From: Acanthaster planci
Taxonomy: Eukaryota > Echinodermata > Asteroidea > Valvatida > Acanthasteridae
Length of the DNA stretch: 64,000 nucleotides
NCBI RefSeq assembly: GCF_001949145.1
Contig: NW_019091632.1
Span: 441,726 to 505,725 of the forward strand
Direction: 5' to 3'
A model generated the notes under the pieces. It worked only from the letters and a program-made list of their open reading frames with translations, ran no database searches and was not told where the DNA came from. The translations under genes were made by a program, and so were the position numbers. Positions 50,301 through 63,500 of the stretch are shown piece after piece (position 1 is the first letter of the stretch; each line of letters opens with the position of its first letter).

Positions 50301-53286
50301 ACAAATCGAGCTGTAGTGAACATACGGGAACAAGCCGCCCGAACTCAGCCAAACTGTGCAAAGTCTGACCTCCGCCTCTGTGGTCTCTTTAATTCGCAAT
50401 GGACTTAGCCGTGCAAACTTCCAGCAAACTACAATCAGGGGCGGGTCCAGGATCTTTTGCGGGGGGCCGAAATTTAATTCCGTTGCTGAAGTCGTTTAAC
50501 ATCTTTGTTTTGTTCTAGACCGAACATTAATAAGACCCCTACGGGGTTTATGTTTTCGTGGGGTCCAACCTTTTCACGTAGGCCGTGACATAGGCCAAGG
50601 GATTCCTGGCTCTGTGTCCCTCCCCTCAGCCTGAGTGAAATTTTGATATATACACTGACAGGCTGTGTACAAGTCACGCTTCATTTGCTTTCAGTGCCTA
50701 AGTAAATAGTGTCCCGTGTAGGACGAGTTTTCAATGCGCTTATTCAGCCTTTGACACGTGCGTCAACGAGAGCGGTTATAGTGTTACGCAAGCAAATCAC
50801 CAAATATGGCCATATGCTGCAAGAAGGCTGGATGAAATTATGCCAAATTCTTTCTTTTCTTTCTCGATAACCTTCGTCCCCATTTATAAGGACAGCGCAG
50901 ACGTGAATATGCTGATTTGCACGTATCGGGAATTACTATAAAGAGGGGATTAAAATTTTGAATCCAAAATGACGTTCACCAATTTCTCTTTCCGACATAT
51001 TCATGTACAAAAATCAGTGTGAGTTATGAAGTCCCAGCTTTTTGCATTAAACGTTGACCTTTTCTTGCGCAGCATGGTTCCCGTCTCGTGCGAGTTCCAC
51101 ACGGGATTAACGATCAAAGGCTCAGCAATCACACAGCGAAGCTCAGCAGCCAAAAACGTCACAATTGAAAGATCTGAATAGAAAAACACAAAGTAATCCA
51201 TCAACGGTCCAGTGCTTTGCTTTTATCCACAAAAGAAAAGTACCGCCGTAACTTTAACCAAGAAGCAAGCCTTTATCGGGGTCATGAAAGACTGGCCTCA
51301 GCTTTGTGATGCTGTGTAGGTACAAGAAATGAACCGTTGTACATGCGTGTGTGACGCACTCGTGCCTCAATGCAACACTGGCCACATTTCAAGCGTATCA
51401 GTCGTAGATATCAGGTATCCCCGTATAATAATTATTACTATTTCCAAAATGAAAGCGTGTCGAAAAGGCAATGAAATTTTACTGAATCCTGGAACTGTGC
51501 CCTATTCATTCTCATTTTCAAGATTGCTTTGTATAATTATTTTTCAGATTTTACTGGAAATGGTTAAACGTTGACAACTGAAGGCACTGGCATTATTGAC
51601 TATTTCCTGCCAAAACTGCAATGTCATTTTGAGTGGCTGTTGCAGAACATTTTTTGTCTCTATGCAAACTTATTGTGACCCAAAAAAGGTCAATGCCACA
51701 TTTGAACAGCGTGGCATTAAACGTGACCAAATTTTCTCATACCGTTTGGGAGGGATGTCGTTCAAAGACGCCAAAGATATATTTTCCTTTTACATGAATT
51801 TACAACGTCATGTGTAATTAGGCCTGCAAAATTGACGCTGTGGTAAAATAACACGCCAAACTGAATTTAAACGAAGTTGCGCGTCACCCGTAGTGGAAAC
51901 TGGTGTCAAAAGGTTGCAAAACTAATCGGAAATAAATCAGTCGTCTGTTCTTTATTTATCGCAATCATTAAAAAGCTGTCTTTCTTTTCTTTCTTCCTTT
52001 TTATGTACGTTTTTCAAGGTCCATTGGAGTTCTTCCAGGCGTATGAAACTTAACTTCGCATGTGTAGTACTCTTGAACGGTCCCACCATATTTGTATTGC
52101 ACACGCCGACTTCACGTGGCAAATTGACCCGGCAAAAATATAGAATTTCGTAGTGTCGTGGTTAATGCATACCTCACCTGCTGTGTGTTTGATCGCCATA
52201 TTGCAGAAAATGCACAATAGAATTGGGCAGCGATGTTTATATGCCATCTGAATTCATCACCCCCTCTCTTTCACTGAGTTTGTGTCCAAAGTGCACGGCA
52301 TTCACGGAATTTGAGCCTCTTTTAACACATTCACACCAAAAGAATTGACGGCGACGCCTCAACAAAATTCACATGGGGAAAGAGAGCCTGTCAAACTCCA
52401 AAGCAATCATTAATAATTTTGTGTGAGGCAAAGTTAACGGCTTTGGCGAACTCTTTATTTCAATTTCTCGCCCGAATTAAATTGAAATCAGCTGCAAGCA
52501 GTAAAATATGCAAGTGTTATCGTCATGTTTAAGCCCAACCAGATCAAATGGAACTTTTGCTTATTTCGAAGTCTACATGTTTTAAATTTAAATTTAATTT
52601 AACCCCAAAATTGTTAAACCACACAGCGGCGTTAATTTGCAGGTGGCTACTTTCCAAAGGCCGTCTTATTTACCAGATCCTCCATGGATTTTGACAAAGA
52701 GTGTAACAATACAAAGTTCTTTTCTTTCTTTCTTTAAATTCTGTGCGGAGGACAGAGAGGGCACAGGAATAGATCGAGGGTGTGAACCCCCAGTTATGCA
52801 ACTGGTCGCGCTGTTATGTGAAAGAGAAAAAAGTGTTACACCTACATCTTGAACCACCGTGGTATGATACTGGGAGCGGTCGTATTCCCACCCTGCATCA
52901 CATTCCATAGTCTCGTTCCAAGCCGTCATTGTCATTGTCTCATTATACCCAGCACCCGATGAATTGAATGCTGCCATATTATACTCGTCCTCCAGGACGA
53001 AACGCCGGCACTGCAGGAACTTCCCTTCCTCGTCTCTCGGTATGGTCAGGTTCTTGCGGGCCTCCAGACACTCCGAGTCAGCGCCCGGGGCACCGCCAGC
53101 AAAGTCACTGCAGTTGGGCTCTCGGAGCTCGGGGACGGCGCACCAATGATCCGTATCCGGCGCGAGAAAGACCTGGGCGAGCTGGTGGTAGCTCATGGGT
53201 ACGGCCATCAAGCATACGATAAAAAAGGTTAACTTCTGGTACCGACCAAACGTACCAATGTACCCAAGAATTTCGTCAAAATGCAT
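41350..53286 (-). CDS. SLC22-family organic cation/carnitine-type transporter, 10 exons, complete
   Basis: This is a 12-TM major facilitator of the SLC22 family, a plasma-membrane carrier for organic cations, zwitterions or anions. Exons in transcript order: 53286-52846, 47087-46984, 46630-46476, 45999-45831, 45107-44972, 44455-44376, 43294-43086, 42747-42639, 42349-42141, 41534-41350. They total 598 codons plus TGA with all phases consistent. Exon 1 has the family start (FDEILGYIGTFGRYQ), TM1 and a large first extracellular loop with five N-glycosylation sequons (58, 79, 108, 115, 124). Six cysteines (49, 59, 73, 93, 129, 152) fit the family pattern. Signatures seen: FDLVC (148-152), DRIGRK (181-186), PESARWL (293-299), DRYGRR (406-411), GKFGISASF (444-452) and PETLG (519-523). 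The cytoplasmic tail is acidic and ends in Cys. Substrate and exact subfamily cannot be told from sequence alone. The exon 9 donor (gttggt) is non-consensus. Confidence 0.95.
43680..43807. mobile_element. 128-bp foldback MITE in SLC22 intron 6
   Basis: GGGCGATTCACA and CCTCGAAGAGTTT at the left match the complements of AAACTCTTCGAGG and TTGTGAATCGCC at the right, giving arms of about 33 bp with few mismatches around a GC-rich loop containing GACGCGCG. It has no coding capacity. Confidence 0.7.
49907..50345 (-). mobile_element. 439-bp TIR element (MITE-like), copy 2, in SLC22 intron 1
   Basis: This is the inverted copy of the element at 10974-11412, with AGTTCGGGCGGCC and GCCGCCCGAACT at its ends. 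Differences are scattered substitutions and a few small indels that balance to the same length. It sits in the 5.8-kb first intron of the transporter gene. Confidence 0.8.
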
Positions 53287-55771
53287 ATTCCCTCTCTCTT
53301 TTTTTGTCGCAAATTTTTGAAAGGCAGACTGAAGTTCAAACAGACTGCTTATGACCGCACATCTAAGTCGTGTGTGTGGTACTCAAAATGTGTTCGTGAT
53401 GTACCAGGAATTCACCTTTCACTCATTTGGCACGGCACATAAACGCAAACAGGTATGACAAAGGTATTAGGACTAGACTCCGATCAAGTCTGCATTAAGA
53501 ACTTCCAAAACGCGTGCCGTAAACTTTCTGACGAGGGAAAGTGTCATTCCTCCGATCATGGACCTGAAGGAGAAAATGTCCGAAGGTTTCCTTCTACAAA
53601 GAAGGAAACAGCGTGCTGCACATTATTAGCAGATAAAAATGGGACATTGATTTGTATTTTGTGTCACTCTAGAACGCAAGTCTGATTTTAGCGCACGGCA
53701 CCGTTTTCTCAAAGCATAAACGGCAGGTTGGCATAAACATTCAGTCGAGTCTGTATTAGGCAAGTACTTTGTGGTTAATTTTGCAAATGAATTCGTATAA
53801 GCATACGGGGCATGACTAAAATTCAGACTGGAATAAACACTAGTACCAACAGGCAAACGGGGATCCGGAAGCCCGCCCTCTTTTTGCGCCTGTTCACAGC
53901 GTTCGCTAAATTTGAGAGAGATTTTGAACAACTTATGAGAATAAATAGTTGCTAAAATATTTAAATTTAAAAACCACTGAATTCCATAACAAATCCTGAA
54001 TTCCCATCAATTAATATACCCCAGGCGCTATACTCGACAAGGACATTTTGGAGACAAAGAAACAATGGTGATCGATTACAGCAAAATGTCAATGTCGCAG
54101 CTGACAAAACGACCTTTATACGACAGAAGCACGCGTGGGCACAACAACCTTAAGACGTGGGTGGAATATTGGGTGTCGTATTCAAGGGTTCCTGCCTTAT
54201 CATCGATTCGCATCTTTCCTGCAAACCATTCCTCTCAGGCAAGGTATACAAAATCGACTCATACGCAGTGACGTTGGTTGGGTGTTCATAATTAGTTTTA
54301 AAGGAACGTAAACCCAAACCACATTTTCATCGGCACTTAAACAAAACTACGATTTGTCCCCTTTTGTGAATCCTCATTCCTTTGAGCTTATTTATTTTTT
54401 GTTAAAAACCAGACGAATTCAACCGTTCCAAAAAGAACTAAAAAAAACAAAACCACGAAAACCAAACCTACAGCCTGATGTTTTCCCAAGTACATTACCC
54501 GCTCCGAGCGGAACAAAAAAGGGCTTTTTGGGGTATTCACCACATGAGTAAAATATATGCGCGTTTGACGCAGAGCACACCGCGTATTAAACTAACTTAT
54601 TATTCCGGCATGTATGGTCTCTGCGTACACACAGAACGCGTGCAAGAACCCGCTTGTAACCACCTATCTTTCTTTTCGCCTATTAGGGGTGCATTTCAGC
54701 TAAGCTCGGGGCGGATATCGCTATTGTGGTATGTAAATTAAACAACATTTGGCACAATCGGCATGATTGGTCGCTGTAAAGTTTGAGCAGACGCAAAATG
54801 ATTTCTCTGAGTCGAAAACTCCAAGCAAACAAAAATAAAAACGATTATGCAATACCACAAAACTTTTTAGCTCAGTGATTTATTCATTTTTCTTACAGAC
54901 TCTAATCCAGTTTCTTTTAAAATATAAAAATAATTGGTTGATACGGGAATTTTCGCTTTAAAATCACCTGTTTTGAAAGACCAGGACCTAATAACAGTAA
55001 GCATTATATACCCCGCCAAACATTAGGATCGTTTTTACAGGGCTTCGCTCGAAAATACGGTCCAATCAACGAAATTCTTGCTAGGTTTGCAGCAATAAGT
55101 CGTTTGCACTAGCTGTACTCATGATTATCAAACATAAATAATTCATCAGCCTAAATATGGATATATGACCAAAAGAATGTGATTTATATCAATACTATTC
55201 GCTTGTCTTCATGAAAGGTACACTGTCCAGTAGCTAATACGATCTTAGGTAGTCTACATACTAAATGTATTCATGAAACCAGTGGTAAATGCCGAAGCAG
55301 CACGAGAGAACAAATTCGTTAAAAAGCAAATGGAAGACAAATGATTTACCATTAAAACTCATTAACTGCGCTGCGCTTCAATATTGCGTTATAATCACTA
55401 TCGTTGCTACAGAATCAAACCAAAATTACCAAAAGGCTGAATATGTCACACAAAACACGAGGGAAACTTCAACGTTCATGTCAAATATAAAAGGAGCAAT
55501 AAAGCAAAACGGGAGCGGGGGTCGAGATTTTTGTTTCTCTTTCTGTCTCTTCAGTGGGGAGGGGAAGGAAATAGAGTCCTGTCCCCTCGATCACCGCAAT
55601 GCAAAATAAAGACACCTGTCTCTCTGAAAAGGATGCATAACAACAGCAAAGTAAAGAGATCAAAGGGCGCTTTTAATCCTCCATTTTCAATGGCTTTACC
55701 AGAGGGGGGTGTGAGGGGCAAGTTGCCCTCAAGAAATATTGACAAAAAGCGCCAAACTTCCTTTATGAATG

Positions 55772-55825
55772 AAAACAAAACAAAACAAAACAAAAAACAG
55801 CCCCCCCCCAAAAAAAAAAAACAGG
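55772..55825 (+). repeat. Simple repeat (AAAAC)n with C and A runs
   Basis: Five-base AAAAC units are followed by nine or more C and a run of A. Frames crossing it are artefacts. Confidence 0.85.
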
Positions 55826-56095
55826 AACTCAGTCACCTCCCTCCCCAAAGCATCGTGGCTCGGAAGTGTCCACAAAAATCCTCCACAAATCCAACTCTTG
55901 TTATTCGGCAAACACCATGGTACACTCTCTGTGCAAACGAAACAGGGCCCAAGCGAAGTGCTAGCAGAAGAGAGAGGGTTGTTGATGCCCGTATTCATCT
56001 CCAAACTGCAGATTAGGTGTTGGAGTTCATTAAATTACTCTTTTATAACTTTCTATATAAACGTAATAATCCTGCACAGATCTTGATAGTATTGC

Positions 56096-56155
56096 TTAAC
56101 CCTAACACTCCTCAGTCCTCCAACAGGTGAAGGATTGAGGAGGTTACGGTTAAAG
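56096..56155. repeat. Palindromic repeat, second copy
   Basis: TTAACCCTAACACTCCTCAG pairs with TTGAGGAGGTTACGGTTAA around TCCTCCAACAGGTGAAGGA. The core is the reverse complement of the one at 14.29 kb, so both belong to one short palindromic family. Confidence 0.7.
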
Positions 56156-58639
56156 ATCTAGCGATAGCTGACAAAAAGTTATGAAAGTCATGAAATGCTG
56201 TAGACTTGAAAATAAGAACAACGCTATCCAATAAAAATACCATTTAAACATATTCAACCTATGAAATAGAACACACTCCGAAGTTGAAAAGTAAAGCTCA
56301 CAGGCGTATCTTGTAAGGTTGTTAATGCAAAACTATGTACAATGAACAGTGTGGGCCCCAAAAAATCTCTTTTTACATAGCATTTGAAAACGAGGTGGGT
56401 AGGTGGTAAAAAAGGCAATTTTTCAAGCAGATTCAGTATGCAACTAAGAGTTAACTGGTTAATCATTACTAAAGCAAGGCAGGTTGGGTGGTGTTTTTCC
56501 CAATGAAAAGTGCAACTAGTTGCATGCATAAAATACGTCCTTTAAACTGTTTGCACCACATCAAAAATAAGATATTGAATAAATTGGACAAAACATTAAT
56601 TTCTATTTTCCCAAATTCACGTTTTCCTAACATCACCCCAAAAGTTTAGGGCTGTGCACTCGAACAAGCATAGGTAGGGAGAGAGGAAACATAACTGTTT
56701 TTTTCCTGGTCTGATTAAGTCTGGCTCTCACCCGACTTTCCATGAACGAAAATTTGCCTGACAGATTTTCCGTTTCGACCTGGCATGTCTGTAAAACTGG
56801 GCCCGGATCTGGCACAAAGCTAACTAAAACGAATACAGTTAAGCATATGTCTGCTTTTGAGTATATGTTAGAATTACATATATTTGAATGTATACTTGTA
56901 AGAACTTCTCTTAACTTTGTTACTGCAAAAAAATAAAAAATAAAAAAATAAACAAATGAAAATGAATAAAATGCTTGTCACATGAGGACGCCCTTCAAAA
57001 CTTGTGAGGATAAGCTTAATAACGAACTGCGCTACTTGTAGATTGAAATGCTGTTTTGTTTACATATCGGTAGCTCTATGGTTCAATACTAAAATCAAAC
57101 ATTGCCAACACAATGTCATGCATGGAGTATAAAGATAAGTAGAACAATCCAGAAAACAAAAAAACCCCAAAACATTAATAAATTTAGAAAAATAAATTGG
57201 GGTGTTATCCAGAGAATGACTGGCCTTCTGTTGTAGGAGCACTTAAACTTACAGGTGCTTATTTTCAAAACTGCCATTTGTGTGCTATTAATGCAATGTC
57301 ATCTTTTGTAAGGGTCAAATGTAGTTAACAATAATGATGAGGGCGTTATTGTCGACATGGGCTCTTAAAAAACTCAAGTTTACAGTTAAGACTATTTCAA
57401 CGCCGCAATCAGCATAATTATATTTAGCACAGATAAGTATTGTACGCACTTTCACTAAATCTTAAAACTGAAAAGGAAGCGCTAACTGGGCCAGATCTCA
57501 TTCTTCTCCACACCCACTGAGTCAGAGGATTTTTGCCAATCTCAAAAGCCATCAGCACAGCTAGTCACCTATCTGATCTGAATGTTTTAATTTTCTGAAT
57601 TATCACAGTTCAATATTCATGGAAATATTTTGATCTTCCTAAAGCCTACAGGCTACTGATGAGATTAAAAAATCACCTGCGAATACATCTAAAACTTTCA
57701 ATACATATTAGATATTTCTGTATGATAGGCACTCCACAGTTATGACCCCTGTGACCTCCGAGGTTTGTTTTGACGTAATATCTGTAATACGACAAAATGC
57801 ATCCAGTAAAAGCTTTATTCTGCAACATTTAAGGGAGGCAAAAACAACGAGATGTAATCTGGCACATCTTGCATGCTTAGAGCAGGATTGTTTGCCTCCT
57901 GGGTAATTTGAAAGTTTATGCTTCTAAAATACATTGTTTATAAGGAAGGTTTAAAATGTTCCCAGAAAACCATCCATCCTTCAAACGCCCTTGGTGCACA
58001 GCTGAAATGATGTACATGTATCATCAATTCTGACTGTCAGTGAAATTCTACATGCGTGCAAACTTCACCAATCATCTGAGCACAGAAGTCATGTTTCACG
58101 TCGGTATTCAATTCCTCACAGAGCAGGGACTTCTGTGAAACATTCTTGGGTTAAATCCCACACTTGCATGAAAACTGCATCCCGGCAAATAACCAGACTT
58201 TAATAATTAAGGGTGCATCCAAGTTGGTAACTTTATCTAAGTAGTCATGCAAAAAAAGGAAAGTTCTGCGTATTGAATGCAAGTACAGAATTCTGCTAGG
58301 AAGAAAAAAATTGCACACCGATTGAAGAAAAATTAACTTTATCTAGTATATATATGAGCCTTTCTAATTATAAAATTATAATTATGCACTGATAAATTGC
58401 CTTGATTTTCTTTTTAATAAAATAGTAATTTGGCTTTTATAAAACATAATCAATGCGTAGTGAGTAATAATTTCCAAGAATACAACACATCTGAAAACAG
58501 AGTAGTAACAGTGCTGCTAACGAAGGTTAAACGCAAAAGGAAAGGTGCATGAATATGACCTGCATCTGTTTTTGTTTTTTCATTTGCATTGTTATGTGGA
58601 CTGCCCATGACAATTTCAAACAGTTGTCAAGTGATGTAT

Positions 58640-58845
58640 ATGGAAGGGCTGCGTAGCACCGTGATCAGAATATCGACAAGAATATAATATAAAATCAGTG
58701 TTCTGAAATATGCGATGGTCGAGCTTTCGGTAACTGAGTACCTTCTTCAGGGCAAGCAGCTTAACTGAGTACCTTCTTCAGAGCAAGCAGATTGCCGAAA
58801 GCTCAGCAATCACATATTTCAGAGCACTGATTTGATATTATGTTC
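58640..58845. mobile_element. Inverted-repeat retroelement fragment with 16-bp target duplication
   Basis: TTGTCAAGTGATGTAT flanks the element exactly (58624-58639 and 58846-58861). Inside, arms containing ATCAGTG, CTGAAATATG and GAGCTTTCGG pair with their complements. The centre holds AACTGAGTACCTTCTTCAG followed by GGCAAGCAG or AGCAAGCAG, twice in tandem. On the minus strand CTGAAGAAGGTAC...TACCGAAAGCTC resembles the segment found at Penelope-like element ends; that link is recall only. The variable-length duplication fits retrotransposition rather than cut-and-paste. Confidence 0.6.
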
Positions 58846-58893
58846 TTGTCAAGTGATGTATGATGCGCACAACCACATACATGTTTGGTCCCA

Positions 58894-59218
58894 AAATATG
58901 TTATGGTATTACCTGATCAAGAATTCGTTGAAGTGAGCTTCTTACCTTAAAAACATCTACTATAGGGTTACAAATTTGGGCAGTAAATATAAAAACCTTT
59001 CAAATTTGATCTTTTCCAACAAGAAAGAAGAACTTGAAAAAGAAATGCCCACTAGGATTTGAACCAAAAACACTGACAATAGTCATCCTTTTCCTTACCC
59101 ACTACACTCCTTGAGCCAGCTCAACTGATCCTCTTTTTTCACTTCTATTGTACCCATGTCTCCACATAATGATATTGAAGGTGCCGCCTAACTCATCAGG
59201 TAATACCATAATATATTT
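58894..59218 (-). mobile_element. TIR-flanked element with a tRNA-like core
   Basis: Near-identical inverted ends of about 26 bp (AAATATGTTATGGTATTACC at the left, its complement AGGTAATACCATAATATATT at the right) bound 325 bp. Inside, on the minus strand, TAGTGGGTAAGG and GGTTCAAATCCTAGTGG look like A and B boxes of a tRNA-like head. It may be a MITE that captured a SINE, or a SINE lying between two repeat copies. Confidence 0.5.
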
Positions 59219-60509
59219 CAGTCCTGTTCTAAACAGGGACTATATTCTCAGTAAAACTCTCACTTGTTAACAGCGGTGGGAGGGTGGATACTTGGTTTGG
59301 GTTTGCTCAAGTAAGCTTTTGAAACAGCTGCCGGTTTATCTGTTGTATTTTTAGCCGTGCCACTCTGCTCAGCTCACAGCACAAAAGCCTTTTGTGTACT
59401 GTGAGAATACTCACAGAGGCAGAATCCAGTACACCTGTCAGCATGAATGTACCCATGGTATGGAAACATGCCATCAAGTAGCAATCTGGGGCCACAAGTA
59501 GCCACTTGTTTGAACTCTACTTTTGCATTCCAAGAGACAATCTATAACTCAATATGGGAGGTGGGCAAAATCAGTGGGGGCCAATATTTTGCGAATTCTC
59601 CCGGCCGCTCCGAGGGTCGAGGCTACATTTTGGTGTTTATGAATGCACAACTGGAACAAAGTGGAAACAAAATATTGGGGGGGGGGGGGCATGGCCCCAT
59701 TCCCCACTACCCATCTGGCCTTGCTGCGTTCTGATACACTGTTCAACATCGTAGTGTCTGCACCATTCCAGTGGAGTTGGAGAGTTCACAGGTGCTGATG
59801 TGAAGGTGGGAGTTGTTGGAAGTTTGGACTACTGAAAAACAAGCTGGTGGCTAAGAGTTGCAATTTTGTTCATCGGCACACCGATAATAGCTGAGTTGAG
59901 ATCGTAATATGAAACTACTGCAAGACTTGGCACTGACTCAACAGACAAATAACTAATTGTTTTAAGAATTGGAAGTCTACCTTTGTGAACAACACATCTT
60001 TTCACTGTCCAAAATATACCTCTAATCAGTTTAACCGAGTTGCATACATCAGAAAACCAATGGACATGTATGAAAAATCAAAGGAATGGACATACAGCTT
60101 GCATGGCGTCCTTTTATAAAGCTCTCTTAATGCTCACACTGTGATGCAGTGTAATGATGCATATTGTACATGTTGAACCATAAAATTGGAAAACCATTAC
60201 TGCCCTCTTGGAAATCTCTGTAAATACGAGCCACACAGTGTAACCAAATGTGGCATACCTTTGAATCGGTTCACACTTGGCATAAAAGCAAACAAGTGAC
60301 GTCGCATCAACTCTTTGACCTGCAAATTTGCAAATGGCGGATAAATTTCAACTACAGCAGGTTTCACCACAAATGTTCTCCGACATCAAAGTCGCTTCAC
60401 TTTCCCCCTGCATTATAAAGCAGTCTTTTGCCTGTGAACACACCCTATAACCCCCCCCCAAAGAAACAACACCAACCCAGAAATGGACCTTTCCCACACC
60501 ACCTACTCA

Positions 60510-63500
60510 TTAGCGCTTCGGTTCTTGACACCGCCCACAGTTGTTCATCACCTCGGGCTGGTAATGCTCGACTTGAATGGTGGAAAAACCGATGTGGTAC
60601 TTGGTGCGGACGAGCTGGGATGCCTCTTGTAGGACCATTTCTGCATCTTCCCCGGCATCTACAAACACAACACACAGCTTGATGTAAGTAAGGCTGAGAT
60701 CATTTAAACCTTAAACCACTTACATCAGTATGGACATTTTCTTAATGTGGGGGGTTCGATATTTTACAGTACATCATATCTGTGTCTGTTTTGGGGTCCG
60801 AGTACTTTGCAACACCAGCTCGGTGTATATTGCATGCTCACAGGAATTTCCCCACGTTAGAAATCTTCACTGCCAATTCGCACGTGACCTACTGGGATTG
60901 TGATGACGTTCACGCAAGAACCCGCATGTTCATGTACAGTGTATGTAGTGCTATTAAACAGAGCATAGTACTCTTTCTTGCCGCTTTCATGTCGTCTTCG
61001 ACAAGGGCGATTGTCTGATCATGTATTCAGGTACATGTGAACCGCCTTACCAGGACGAGTTTGAAGGTCTTGGTTTTCATTTACATATTGCAATCGCAAG
61101 TCAGCACAACAATGATCATCATTTATTTGGATGCCAGATGTGATTGACAATAAATCCTTAGAAGTAAAGACTAGCAGATGAGTCTCCAGCTTTTCTTCCT
61201 TTAATAAGGGGGACGGACCCCAAGACTCCGGTGAATTACTGGGGTAGGCCACTGTATTCACCAACATTAACAACATGCTGCCAGGTGATTTTAACCACTT
61301 GCTACTGGGTGGTTTGTAAATGCAGTGCACATAATTGGAACTTTTTCAAGATTTTAAATTTTCAAAATTCTTCAAAAATTCATCATTTCAATTAATGGAT
61401 GCATAAACCCACACGAATTACTGTCTGGTGGCCACTCTAGGCTGACAGACAAAATCTATTGACGCCTGAGTATTTCAGCCAGGCCTGCAGCCTTGTAAAA
61501 AGAGCCCAGATTGCGTGCTGTTATGTAACTTTCTTTTGTTCACGAACCTAGCACAGTGCGCTGCTGACCTCTTTTAGCGTGCAGTGGTCCTGTGTTGCTC
61601 CGCTGCAGTGGTGGAGCGCTTTTGTCCCCGGTGGTAATCCGCTCGCACTAAATGCCCTAAACCGTGGTATACTGTTTCAAAACAAGGCTGGATTATCTCC
61701 ACTATTGAGAGTGAAAAAAATGTCAGTAATGCGCAGCACCCTGATCTTTTGTTCCGAGTATGGTCTTTTGCAATAAGGCCCAGTTCCCTTTGTCCAATTT
61801 CGGAGACCCCAGGCACACGTATAAACACACGATGCCCGAAACCAGGCTCCCCGGCAAGAAGTGGTTAAAAATGCAGTGCAAACACATATGGGCGATTTTC
61901 AAGATTTTCCATTTTAAAAATTCTTCAAAAATTCATCATTTCATATAATGGACGTTTACACCCACACAAATGACTGTTTGGTGGCTACTCTAATCTGACA
62001 GGTAACCTTCATTGACCCCTAAATATTTCTGCAAGGCCTGCCGCCCTGTAAAGAGAGCCCAGAATTGTGAGGTGTTGCATAATTTCCTTTGTTCCCAGTA
62101 AATGCGAGTGGCATCTTTTCAAACGTGGTTCAATTAGCATGCAGCAGGGCTGTATTGCTCATCAATGGGGCCCCGGAGCATTTTTGTCCGCATGCTAATC
62201 CGCAGGGCACGCTATGCCCAAAACAGTGATGGATTACCTTTGAAAAATGTAAGCTGAAAAATGATGGCAATTCCCAGCAGCAGGTCTTTTGTTACACGTG
62301 CCAGCTCTTTTGTCCCACTTTGGGCACCCTGGCTCTGCGTATAAACCCATGGTGCTCAAAACGGGGTTCCCCAGCAGTAAGAGGTTAAGCATCTGAACAG
62401 AACCTAATTGCTTCACATTTCTTTCAATTTATTGGCATTTTGTCCCTTTGTTCTGTACAGACACAGTTAAAAGATAAGTCAACAGATTTCCTTCCTCAGG
62501 AAATTTATAGTTCCAAGTATTTTTTTCTGTCATCTTCATGGTGCTATTTCCATTTCCAAATTCCGCACGGGATGAAAGGGGGCAGCAGGGCCACGAACAG
62601 CTAATTGAAAAAGTTCAGGTGCTCCTCCACAAAAGACATTTACTGATTTCATTGTTCTCTGGTGAGTGGCACACCTGCCAACACTGGAAAATCAAAAACA
62701 CCCATTGTAGGAGCCCATATCAAAACAACGATGGCACGAGCTGTTTGCCTAAGCACACATGTACATGTGTAACTGTCATTTTGACACTGCAAACAGTGCC
62801 CTCTTTTGCTGAGAGACTTCCTCTTCATTTGTTTCTTTTTTATGGAAATGGGAATGTTCCAATTATCTGGCCTTTAAAGACTAAAGGATCGGAATGGAGT
62901 GCCAGTTCAAGTACTGGTTGTAAGAAGATTTAGTGTACTTGCTCCGTAGTTGCTCCTTCAAGCTTGTACGGGTATCACAGACCTTATGAGGACAAAGTTT
63001 GTTCCTGAAACATGGCTAAGGCTTCCTTTACAAAAGAAAATGTCCCCTCAAATTGAAAATGGCCTGGGCACACATTATGCTTACACAAGCATAATGGCAC
63101 ACAGGTCATGAATATCATTCGGTTCCATACCTGGTATTCACAGGGGTATGAGACGAGTTATCCAAGGAATAAATCAACAATGAACAGTTGTTCTATATGG
63201 TAGGATTTACGATCATTCTAAATGAAATTACAGCCTACCAAACACACGTACATGATTTGATATTTCTAGTGAATTCATGTCAAGGTTTTCATTTGCTTTC
63301 CAAAGCAGTTATTGGATACCCCTTTCTCCTTTCAATGTTTATTCCCTCCTTTTAATTAAAAGGCATGTAGTTATGGGCAGAAAGCAAGAAAAAAATCACC
63401 CAAACTCTGCACTCACCAATGCATAGATGTACAGCCATGGCGGCCTGGCTGGTAGTCAAGGACCAGACATGAAGGCTGTGGGCCATTCTGACATGAGGTA

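Larger units (their letters stand above)
53287..60509. other. Intergenic spacer between the SLC22 and ZnT genes
   Basis: The left end should hold the SLC22 promoter and any 5'UTR; no core element was recognised. The right end holds the ZnT 3'UTR on the minus strand. Between them are simple sequence at about 55772-55825 (AAAAC units, then C- and A-runs) and 56925-56960, the palindromic repeat at 56.1 kb and two short elements at 58.6-59.2 kb. A G-run sits at about 59678-59689. No other exon was recognised. Confidence 0.6.

Noticed and set aside
61574-61828. 84-codon minus-strand frame
   Set aside because: It lies inside a repeated unit whose other copies do not keep the frame.
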